From Gnetum montanum (lineage: Eukaryota > Streptophyta > Gnetopsida > Gnetales > Gnetaceae): 52,769 nucleotides of DNA. The notes beneath the pieces were generated by a model. That model searched no databases. It was not told the origin of the DNA and was given only the letters and a program-made list of their open reading frames with translations. The stretch's first letter is position 1. Every line of letters begins with the position of its first letter. Of the stretch, positions 1 through 10,100 are shown piece by piece. The stretch spans positions 9,682-62,450 of the forward strand of contig MNCI01004717.1 of the NCBI GenBank assembly GCA_015680685.1. The letters are read 5' to 3'. A program made the position numbers and the translations under genes.

Positions 1-125
1 GTCCCTGTGGCGCCGGTAGTGGTGCCGGCGGCTGCGGCACTATCGTTGGCCGGGACTGTGGTTTGAGTAACCGTGGTGGCGGTGGCGGTGGCGGTGGTGG
101 TGGCGGAGGTAGCGTCGATCGCCAT
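1..125 (+). repeat. GC-rich GGT/GGC trinucleotide tract
   Basis: A GC-rich stretch with a run of GGT/GGC triplets at about 72-115, reading as poly-glycine in frame with the copia integrase fragment that follows. Base composition is quite unlike the AT-rich surroundings. Copia polyproteins normally have integrase core sequence at this place, so this is probably a foreign piece joined to a truncated element, or a captured simple repeat, rather than true polyprotein. Confidence 0.5.
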
Positions 126-2200
126 CGTCGTTTAAGAGTTTTTGGATGTGAGGCATTTATGCATATTCCAAAGGAAAACAGAACTAAGTTGGAGGACAAG
201 GCTAAAAGTTGCATATTTGTTGGATATGGAGAAGATGAGTTAGGATTCAGACTTTGGGATCCTGAATTGAAACGTGTAGTGAGATCAAGGGCCATTAAAT
301 TTAGAGAAAATGTGATGTTTAGTGAGCTGCAAAAGAAAGACAAGGACAGAAATGGCTCAGAAAGCATAAGGACTCCTTTTAGCGTGACTAAAGAAATTGA
401 AAATGATGAAATTCATGGATTTTCCAGATCTGGAAACTTTGGACAACATGCTGAAAGTATATGGCAGCAAGCTGAGAACTTAGGACAGCAAGGAGAAAAT
501 GCAGGACAGCAAGAAAATGAGGTAGAAGATGATGAACAACAAGCTACAAATGTGTCTCATTGGGTTAAAAGGTCAACCAAAGCTACCAGACCTCCTAACA
601 GGTACTCTCCCTCATTGAATTATGTACTTTACAGCGATAGTGGTGAACCAGAAACAGTGAAGGAAGCCATGACATGTGTTGATGCCACAAAGTGGAAGGC
701 AGCTATGAATGATGAATGGGAATCACTCCAACAGAACAAAACCTGAGAGCTAGTTCAGTTGCCAAAAGGCAAAAAACCCTTGGAGTGCAGGTGGCTATAC
801 AGAATTAAATTAGAGGCAAATGGGGAAAAACGTTTCAAGGCTAGGTTGGTGGTGAAAGGCTATGCATAGAAACCAGATATTGACTTTCAAGAAATTTTTT
901 CTCCAATAGTAAAACACTCTTCTATACGTTTAGTGCTATCATTGGTGGCCTGCATGGACTTAGAGTTGGAACAACTTGATATAAAAACAACATTCCTCCA
1001 TGGAGATTTGGAGGAGGATATTTACATGAACCAGCCAACAGGGTATGAAGAACAGGAAGGATCGGTCTGGTTTGTAAACTGAAAAAGAGTTTATATGGTT
1101 TGGAGCAAGCCCCTAGGCAGTGGTATAAAAGGTTTGATACTTTCATGAAGAAGCTATCTTATCAGAAAAACAACCTAGACCACTGTGTGTATTTTTCTGG
1201 AGATGTTTCAGGTAAATTTACAGTGTTGTTGTTGTATGTTCATGATATGCTAATTGCTGGAAATAATATAGCAGAGATAAAACGTTTAAAATTGGAAATG
1301 GGCAAAGAATTTGCTATGAAGGATTTGGGATAGGCAAAGAAAATTCTTGGTATGAATATTTACTGGGACAGAAAAAGGAAGAAGTTGTGGTTAAGTCAGG
1401 AAGATTACATTGGAAAGGTTCTAAAGCATTTCAACATGGAGGATGCAAAACCTGTAAGTACACCTTTTTCAGCACAATTTAATTTATCAAAGAAGGACTG
1501 TCCACAGTCAAAAGAGGATTTTGAAAAGGTTAAAAATATCCCATATACTTCTGCTGTTGGGTCATTGATGTATGCCATGGTTTGTACATGTCCTGATATT
1601 GCTTATGTCGTTGGAGTCGTTAGTAGATTTATGACCAACTATGGGTGGAATCACTGGTTAGCTGTCAAATGGATTTTAAAATATTTAAAAGGCACAAAAG
1701 CGCATTGTTTATGTTTTGGAGATGCTAATCTGCACATTGAAGGCTTTGTAGATGCAAACTTTGCTGCTGATCATGATACAAGACGATCTTCTATAGGGTA
1801 CACATTTATTTTTGGTGGTGCAGCAATGAGTTGGTTGTCATGTCTACAACCGCTCGTAACTTTATCTACAACTGAATCAGAGTACGTAGCCCTCACAGAA
1901 GCATGCAAGGAGATGTTATGGATGAAGAGATTTTTGCAGTCTCTTGGATTAAAACAACAAAGGTATGCTGTGTTTTGTGATAGTTTGAGTGCAATCCATC
2001 TTGCAAAGAATTCTGCCTTTCATGTCAAGACAAAACATATAGATGTTCGATTCTACTTCATAAGAGAAATCATAGAGGATGACTTGGTGCATGTTCAAAA
2101 GGTACTTACCACGCTCAATGTTGCTGATGCTTTAACAAAATCAGTGATAGTTGACAAACACATTTTCTGTAGGAAGAAGCTTGGGATAACTGAAGCTTAA
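126..2200 (+). pseudogene. Ty1/copia polyprotein, 3' half (integrase C-terminus, reverse transcriptase, RNase H), decayed
   Basis: The translation starts in the integrase C-terminal region with the copia hallmark LRVFGCEAF and CIFVGYGEDE. The reverse transcriptase follows (CRWLYRIKLEANGE, then FKARLVVKGYA, DFQEIFSPIV, QLDIKTTFLHGDLEEDIYM, SLYGLEQAPRQWYKRFD). RNase H comes last (FVDANFAADHD, TLSTTESEYVAL, KHIDVRFYFIRE). In-frame stops occur at 744-746 (expected Trp), 867-869 (expected Gln), about 1079-1081 and 1331-1333. The catalytic YVDD box reads YVHD (codon 1241-1243), so one active-site aspartate is gone. The last open segment is 1352-2200, ending in TAA. Gag, protease and most of integrase are missing. 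The element is dead; a polypurine tract and LTR follow directly. Confidence 0.93.
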
Positions 2201-2241
2201 TCAGAAGTGCACATCTCTTAAAGGTTGGTTGGATTTGTCTT

Positions 2242-2253
2242 CAAGGGGGAGTT
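2242..2253 (+). other. Polypurine tract of copia element
   Basis: Purine-rich CAAGGGGGAG followed by TTT, immediately before the LTR start TGTTGG. This is where plus-strand DNA synthesis is primed in LTR retrotransposons. Confidence 0.75.
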
Positions 2254-2660
2254 TGTTGGAAAAATGAAGACAAATACATTAATTGTTGTATTCCCTTTTA
2301 TGTTGCATTTGATGTGGGGATGTGTTTTATCCCACATGTATTAGGATTGAGGTTTGGTCCTCATGTTTCTTCATAAATAGAAGGCTTGGGGTAGCCTTTA
2401 GCGTGTGCTTAAAAGTGAAAGCATTGTATCAAGGTTTTACCTTGGAGACGTGAGTCCTGTTGGTGTTGATCTAAGATCTGTTGGAATAACAGATTGTGTG
2501 TTTGAATAGTTGCAAGGACGGCTTGTGTCCTTAAGATTTGAGAAGAATAGAAGACAGATCAGCATTGCTGTGGAAGTAGGGTAAAAGGGGCCCGAACCAC
2601 GTAACTCTCTATGTTCTTGTGCTCTTTCCTTTTTACTGTTTTCATTCTGTTATCACAACA
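2254..2660 (+). repeat. 3' LTR of the copia element
   Basis: Starts TGTTGGA right after the polypurine tract. Its first ~215 bp recur at 5778-6060. A TATA-like CATAAATAG lies at 2372-2380. The 3' boundary is uncertain: ACAACA at 2655-2660 is one candidate, but the inverted copy downstream shares about 30 bp more, so the LTR may run to about 2690-2715. Confidence 0.75.
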
Positions 2661-2837
2661 AATGTTTTCTAGAATTTGGAATGTTTTGAGAGCGGTTTAT
2701 AGTGTTTCTTACAGTGCAATATTTTGCCTCTAATGATTTATTCAGGTCTGTAGGGTTTTTAATAATTTCTCTAGAGCATTTGTAGTGTGTTTTCAGATTT
2801 GTTTTTTTCAGATCTAATTGTTTTCAGATCTGATTAT

Positions 2838-2996
2838 AACAAAAACGTTCTAAACTCTAGCAAACATTTGTTGTGATAACAAAATGAAAGCAGAATGAAA
2901 ACAGTAAAAATAGCACAAGAACACAGAGAGTTATGTGGTTTGGGCCCTTTTTACCCTACTTCCACAACAATGCTGATCTGCCTTCTATTCTTCTNG
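2838..2996 (-). repeat. Inverted copy of the copia LTR 3' end
   Basis: Read on the minus strand this repeats 2560-2693, including the end of the LTR and about 30 bp beyond it. Shared landmarks are GTTGTGATAACA, GAACACAGAGAGTTATGTGG and CCCTACTTCCACAACAATGC. It stops at the ambiguous base N (2995). With the LTR it forms an imperfect palindrome with a loop of about 145 bp. Confidence 0.8.
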
Positions 2997-4047
2997 ATGT
3001 TTATAAATATTTTCAATCGTAAAATTTGTTACAAAAAGAATAAGTTGAATAGTTATAAACTTAAGCTCTTAAGCACAATATCCTTTGGGTACATTAGAGT
3101 TATCAAGTAACATTAAATTAAACTCTAACATTTGCTATGGTTTGGGGTTGCATTCCTAAGTAATGTTCTCTGTGTCTATGTCTTCCATTGGATTGGATTG
3201 TATTTTTTTGAGTTTTTGTCATTGTAGCGCCATGGCCTTCTGTTAGGAGTATTTCCTCATGTTGTGCATTTTCCTAAGTCTACCAGAGTTTCTAATTTAT
3301 TTTCCCTCTATATCCTTTTCCCCAGTATTACTGCGTTATCATCTTCAGACATTGGTTTCTTGTTTTCCACACTTTTCTTCTTAGAGGTGCAATCAGCCTC
3401 TGCATGCCCATTCTTTCCTCATATGTAACATCTGTTTTTGCTTTTGGCTTTAGGGCTTGCGTTTGTAGTTTTCTTCTCTAATTCTTTTTTCCTAGGTTTT
3501 CATTCGTCTAGTTCTTGCCGACTTGGTCCCAGTGACTGTAGGTTGGCACCATGTCATTGCATGATTCATTTATAAAATCTATTCGTATGCCGATGATGGT
3601 TTAAATTACTATGACTAAATTCGTACACTTCATGTTTCGTTTAAATTATAACCTATAACAGCTATCACAATAAATCTTGAATCATAAATCACTAACATTC
3701 ACTATGAAATTTTCATGTTGTTCCTTTCCAGTTGGTTTTTTCGTTTCTTGGAATATTTGTTGCAACATTATTCTCTATTTCTTTTATTTTAAAATACTAT
3801 AGTTACAGCATCATCTATTGACGACCGAACATCTGTGATCTTTATTTGTTTTTGTTTTTTGAAAATCTTATTTTTCATATTGTTGTTCACAGAAGTGTGG
3901 TTTGAGATATAGAATAAATAATATAATTGATGCTTGTTTAATAAAATTGTGTTTATTTCTATATTAATGCAATTATGAGCTTGATGTATATATAGTCAAA
4001 CTATGGTTGCTTATAGAATAATTGGATTGTTCTGATTGTTCTGACAG
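2997..4047. other. AT-rich intergenic or intronic sequence before exon 1
   Basis: No convincing coding sequence or named repeat. T-rich on the + strand, as expected for intron sequence. The 3' end (from about 4020) has a splice acceptor ending TTCTGACAG. If the Tic22-like gene begins upstream of this window, as its missing N-terminus implies, this stretch is the end of another long intron and the copia element lies inside it. Confidence 0.4.
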
Positions 4048-4127
4048 TGAAATACATGCAACAATTGAAAATGCCAAGTGGTTTACTAGGAAGTTGGCAT
4101 CTAGCTGAAGCATACGAGCATTTTAAG
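4048..4127 (+). CDS. Tic22-like gene, exon 1 in window
   Basis: Acceptor TTCTGACAG, donor AAG|GTAAAA. The exon begins with the last two bases of a codon (TG; the first base comes from an upstream exon) and ends in phase 0. It encodes 26 residues containing YMQQLKMPSGLLGSWHLAEA, read as the end of a helix plus the strand preceding the F-x-F-x-P motif of Tic22 proteins. It is short, so on its own it is the weakest exon, but its phase fits exon 2 exactly. Confidence 0.6.
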
Positions 4128-7100
4128 GTAAAAATGTGTTGGTTCATTTGTTTTTTTTTAATTGTATATCTATGAGATATTAGAACATATTACTACATTA
4201 GCCGTTTATTTTCATCTTGAAATCTTTATTCCTTGGCCTTGCTTTAGCATGATCTTTTGTAGTCTTACTTCCTTAATTGATATTTTTTATATCAGACCAT
4301 AACACCTTTAAGGGCAACTAATTAACACAAGAGTAAGTATAAATGAGAGAAGATTTACTTTTGGTTTCAACAGGTACAGTTGATGAATACGTATCTGAAG
4401 AACCTTTAATCGAAAAAGAGATGCACTTGTCCCAAGGCTGAAGCCATTGTCCTTCATGGAAGAGGGCCGTTTTAGTAGAGCCCGGATGGTCTCTTTTATT
4501 TTTCACCTCTTGTCATCTGTCCTGAGATATCTATGTAGATAGATAGTATACTTTTCTTTTCTTTGCCAACTTCCAACACTCATTGTTCATTTCATAGTTA
4601 TTCCAAGTTACTGTTGTAAAGGACATGCTTCCCTACTATTTCTTGTCTCTTTTTAAAAGCATTTGCAACATTTGTCTTGGTGTGAATTCTTTGAATATCA
4701 CCCATGTGATATTCTATGAATTGCTTTTTAAAAAATTCTTTTTTAGATGAAATGCAATTTTACTTCTATGCGGTTTTGTTCTTCCATGAAAAGCTTAATC
4801 TGTTGCCCTTTGAATGCTTGAGTTTTTTCATAAATTTTCGTGTTATGCTTATACTGGACAATTTAGGATACTATCCCTATTTATGCTGGATTAGATAACA
4901 TTCTTATTGAATGTTGGAAAGTATTAGGAGATAGATGAGTTTCATGGTTTACACTATTATTTGACAAATTTTGAAGAATGGAGAAATGTGCAAAAATTGG
5001 AGAAAAAACATTCTTGTTCCCATTTACAAAAATAAAGATGTGCAAACTTTTGCAAACTATAAAGGGATCAACCTAATGAGGTGTACCATGAAGCTTTGGG
5101 AGAGAGTCATAGAGCAACATCTTAGACTTGAATCAATAGTATCACAAAATCAATTTGGATTTATGTCAAGGAGATCTGCTATAGAGACTATTTTTTTGAC
5201 ATGACAATTAATTGAGAAATTTAGAAAAGAGAGAAAATGTACATATGATCTTCATTGACTTGGAAAAAGCATATGATACATTGTAGGACCCCTAATAATC
5301 ATCCTCTAAATTCAATACAATCTTTTTTTCTCCACACCTCTTAAAACATGGGGCTAGACTTATACTAGCAACTAATAAGGATATGACTTAGTATGATGAT
5401 GGGTTGATTACAGGGTTTATATATTTACTTCCCTCATTAGTCATAACAAGTTGATGAGATTAGACTTTATTACTTCTCATAATTCTAAGGATTGATGCAT
5501 TGATTGCGTATCACCTATTGTTAGTAGCACTTAGATGCTTAGTATAGCCAAGGGTGATGGGTAACACTTTCCATCACTTAAGAAGTTAGAAAACATTAAA
5601 TATTTATCTGACTCATTTGTTTCAAGTTTTGTTTTACAAGTAGTACCAATGGATGTGGTTGGATGTAATCATATCTCCACTATGTTTTTGTCAAAGAAGA
5701 TCATTTACTCTATAATAGGCTTCAATCAATCGTTGGAAATCAAAAATATATAAGTTTCAACGATTTTTTCATGTAATTGTTGGAAATATGAAGACAAATA
5801 CATTAGTATTATTTGTTGTATTTCCTTTTATGTTTTTAAAAGGATGTTGCATTTTAAATAATGATATAAAAATAAAAATTAAAAAAAAGGGGTCAGTTTG
5901 TAAAGTGATGTTTATGTGGGGATGTGTTTTATCCCACATGTGTTAGGATTGGGATTTGGTCCTAATGTTTCGTTATAAATAGAAGGCTTGGGATAGCCTT
6001 TAAGCGTGTGTTTTTGATGCGGAAGCATTGTATTGAGGTTTTACCTTGGAGACGAGAGTCTAAGATTTTTTTTTTGAGAGAATATTTGGGAGTATATTAC
6101 TGAGAAAGAAAGAAATATAGTACAGGAGATTACAAATCGTGGGTCATCAGCAATGGCCCTCAATGGATGGGGGAAAAATCTCCTAAGTCACAAAATAATC
6201 CAGCACCCCAACAATTATGCTAAACCAAAGAAACAAAACCAAAAACGAGAGGGGGAAAGAAGAAAGGGGGGGCGCCCCCCCAACCTGGGGGGGCACCAGG
6301 ATAGGGAGAGGAATGGGGGGGCACTCTTCGATGGTGCCGGGTGGGGGGGGGGGGGGCAAACGGACGAGGAAAGCGGTGATGGCCAGGGGGGGGGGCAAGC
6401 GTCATCCACGGTTCGAGACACCCCCCAGGGGTTCGTTTGCAGCCGATGGCAGGGCAGTGTGGGCGCTCTAGCTCATGGAGAAGGTCCAAAGTGTTCGGTG
6501 GTCTTCCGTGTCCATGAAACTGGCAGCCTATTGGATACCCTGCATGGTTGACCCACGCCTGTTTCGGTCCGCCGGCGAAGCTCCCCCATCAGGATGAAAC
6601 CGCGTCGAGGTTCGGCGGATATGGTGCTTGAGCTCACCCCAGGAGCTCTCGCAACTGATTCCTAGGATGAGGTACGGGCAACAGCCTCCTCTAAGCCATT
6701 GTCGGGCACTGTGCTCGTGTACTCGATCAAGTTGCTGTTGCCGCTGCTCCTCTTCCTCCTGTAAGTGTTCCTGCTCTGCCTCTTTGCGTTCTCTTCAGGC
6801 CACGTCCTCCTGTAGCAGTTCTTCCCGCACTTGGGCCTAGATTTCATCCACTAACCGGGCCTGGGCAGCATTGGCCATGAGGTCCTGTTGCCTCACCTGC
6901 TCCTGCTTCCGCTCATAAAATTGGGCCTCCAAGTCGGCCTGGGCTTGTGCAAGGGCTTCATGCCATTTGGCCTCCCACTCCTGTCTTTCAGCCTCACGTG
7001 CCTCAGTTGTGGCCCTCTGTGTGGCCTGTTGCAACTCTTCGTGCCAGTTCGTGCCAGATTTGCTGCCCGGGCCCAGAGATGGAGCAGAGAAGATCGGGGC

Positions 7101-10100
7101 ACCTGTCAGCTCCTTGTACGTGGCACGAGCTCGTCAAAACACAGTTCCGCATCCTACAGACCGTGGGTAGACGACAGGATGACCTCACCAGCGATCTGGA
7201 CCCCCAGACAGCTGGTGATTGAGGATTCGGTGAGAAGAATCTCTCGCCCTCAGACAAAAGGTCCAATCGGCGGCCCAGTTGGAAAAGAAAGCGTCATCTG
7301 CTAAATCTGGGTCCTCGACCAGCTGCTGCAGAGGGTCACACCAGCTGCACTGTGTCACCATCTGCTAGAGCTCCTCATCATCCTGAAACACGGCACAGTT
7401 TGGCTCAAATGTTGGCGTGATTCCCATCGCTGCCTCGATTTCTTTCCACGTGCGGAGAGCTTGGAGAACCAGCTNGGGGGCGTCCTTGCCGCCGCACGCC
7501 ACGTGGCACGCATGCAAGCATAATCATAAATGAAGTGCTGGATTGTTTCAGGTGTGGCGCCGCATTTGGGACAGGTGTTGTTCTGCATGATCCCGTGCCG
7601 ACACAGGAGATCTCGCACGGGCAGCACGTCCATTCGTACCAGCTAGAAGAAGATCTTAATTTTCTCGGGCAGCCGCCCCTTCCAGATCTGTTACCAGCCA
7701 GTGACCTGGGGGTACTTGGTAGTCAGTAGGTCATGCGGCTCGAGGCCCAACCACCCTTGGGCCTGCATCGTGCGTGTGTGCCAGCAGAGCGTTTGCCAGG
7801 GCCTAGAATCTTGCGCCCCCGCCTCCCAACGTTGATACTTTGCATTCATGATGCGGATTCACTGGATCGGTTCTCCGTGCGGGTGCGTAAATCAAAGCAC
7901 CAGCCGTTGTTGAGCCAGCATCAGTTCGTCCTCGAAGGACGTGATGCCCAATCCCCCCACGCTACGGGGGCACGCTACCCGCTCCCAGTTGACAAGGTGG
8001 ATTTTGCCCCCCCTTTTGCCCCCCTTCTAGATGAAGTTACGGACCAGCATGTTAATTTTATTGATGATGGCGTTAGGAGGGGTGGCAATGGCCGCCACGA
8101 ATTGGGCAATCGCCATGAGGATCCTCGTTGCCACAAGTAGTCGTCCTTTGCGGCTCAGGAAACGATTTGCCCAATGGCCCATTCTTTTCTCAACCTTTTC
8201 CATCAGTGGCCCCCATGACATGTTCCGCCCCCATCGGTAGAGCGGAATGCCTAGGTAAGTGTCTTTGCCCGTCCCGGGTAGGATATTTAGGATTTGCACC
8301 ACCCGGTTTTTAATTTGCTCATCAACATTAATGAAATGAGCTGAAAATTTGGTCCGATTAATCTCCAGCCCCAACCTAGCCGCCAGGCAGGACAGAGCAA
8401 TGTTGATGCATCGTGCTTGTGGGACCGCTGCCCGGCTGAGTAGCATTGTATCATCCGCATAGTGTTCCGCTCGGCATGCCACCCCGGCAATGTCCAAACC
8501 ATCCACCCCGGATTTGCTACAATAATTTTGCATCAAGTCCATGGCGATGATGAAAAGAAGGGGCGAGAGTGGGTCCCCTTGTCGCAGCCCCCTTTCTGGA
8601 GAGGAGAGACCCCATAGTTGCACAAACCCACCCACCTCCCCCCCCCCACGTTGAAAGAGAAACTGGCCGAAGACTGCATGTGAATGCACAGCTGGATGAA
8701 TTGTTGGTCAAAACCTTTCAGTTGCATAATGGACCTCAAGGCCTCCCAGTTGAGTGTGTTATATGCTTTGGTAATGTCAAGCTTGAGGCAAAGTCCTGGG
8801 AAACCCAAACTTCGAAGTGAGTGAAGGACCTCCTGCATGAGGAGAACCTGGTCTTGAATGGTCCGGCCCTGCATGAAGCCTGCTTGGTTGATCCCCACAA
8901 GTGTGGGCATAAGTGGCACAAGCCTATGCACTAGCAGTTTGGAGAAGAGCCGAATGAGTACGTTGCAAACACCGATAGGGCGGAAGTGTAACTCAATATT
9001 CTTAACACCCTCCCTCAAACTCAACATGGGACTAGGGCGCCCCCCGACGGCCGAAGACACCCCACCTCCTTAGGGGTTGGTAGGGAGCTGTCTGCAGGCA
9101 TAGTCTGGCCGAATCAGCTCATGCAGGAGGTCCAGGGTATTTCGGTGCTCCTCCGTGTCCATGAAACTGGCCGCCTGCTGGAGACCCTGCATGGCCGCCT
9201 GCCTTCTGTTTCTGTTGTCTGTGGAAGTGCCCGCGTTGGGGTGGCACTGTGCCGAGGTTCGGCGGATGTGTCTTCGAAGATTGCCCCTGGAACTTTCGCT
9301 GCTGATACCTAACATGAGGTATGGGCAACGTCCCCCCCGCAGCCACTGTCTGGCGTTATGTTTGTGGGCGTGATCGAGCTGCTGCTGTCTCTGTTCTTTT
9401 TCCTCCCTAAGCCGGGCCTGCTCCTCTTGTTCCGCCTGCTGCCGCTGTCTCCGGGATTCGGCCTCCTGTGCAAGCTCCTCCCGCACCTGGGCTCTGATTT
9501 CGTCGACAAGCCGGGCCTTGGCCGCATCTGTCATGATGTCCTGTTGTCTAGCCCGTTCTTGCTCCCTGGACTGGAACTGGGCTTCTAACTCGTTGCGGGC
9601 CTGGGCTAGGGCCTCAACCCCCCCAGAGTCCTCTCACCCCCCCACAACCTCCACCTGGAACGAGGAGCAACGGCAGAAGCTGGTGGCGGAGGCCAGGGAG
9701 GCGGAAAGGCGGGAGTGGGAGGCAAAATGGGCTGTTGCACCCTTGTTTATTATTAACGACATAGTATTTTTTTTAGAATTAACATAACTGATTTTTGGAT
9801 CCACTTAATAACTACCGTTTTCTTAGGATTACTATGGCTAAATTTATTAATACTTCTCTTCTTGAACATTGAAGCAATAACAATGAATGAAATAAATTTT
9901 GATTAATGGTTTGTTCCGTTCAGCCTTTAACTCATACCACAATTTATCCTGTCTATTAATTTTTCCTCAAATGGCAAAAGGAAAGAGATGCCAAGGATTT
10001 TAAAAGGAAGTCATATCCGTTTGAGATCTCAATCATATGGCATAAAATTAGAATTACAAAAGCTAAATATAAGATATGCCACAGATACAAAAACAAAACC

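Larger units (their letters stand above)
6066..9069 (-). mobile_element. L1-type LINE, minus strand, 5'-truncated (copy B)
   Basis: On the minus strand the order is reverse transcriptase (9060-8027), zinc-finger RT-C region (7633-7355), Glu/Gln/Arg-rich coiled coil (7034-6837), J-domain-like module (about 6680-6500), a GC-rich 3' UTR with long C runs, and a poly(A) seen as T10 at 6066-6075. It is truncated at the 5' end inside the reverse transcriptase (endonuclease and ORF1 absent). It sits in a truncated copia LTR, in antisense to the host gene. GC content is far higher than in the neighbourhood. Frameshifts sit in homopolymer C runs, for example near 8636-8648, and one ambiguous base is at 7475. 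Confidence 0.88.

Noticed and set aside
6153-6551. Overlapping open frames on both strands in 6153-6551
   Set aside because: They lie in the C- and G-rich 3' UTR of LINE copy B; long homopolymers leave all frames open and no domain is present.
8031-9073. Plus-strand frames in 8031-9073
   Set aside because: Antisense to the L1 reverse transcriptase, which has all expected motifs on the minus strand.
9070-9534. A host DnaJ gene captured by chance
   Set aside because: The same coiled coil and J-like order occurs in a second, strongly diverged LINE (D) and in B, always at the element's 3' coding end, so it is better explained as part of the LINE. Not excluded.
9119-9588. Plus-strand frames such as 9155-9373 and 9358-9588
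   Set aside because: Antisense shadows of the LINE copy C coding sequence; the minus strand carries the recognisable protein.
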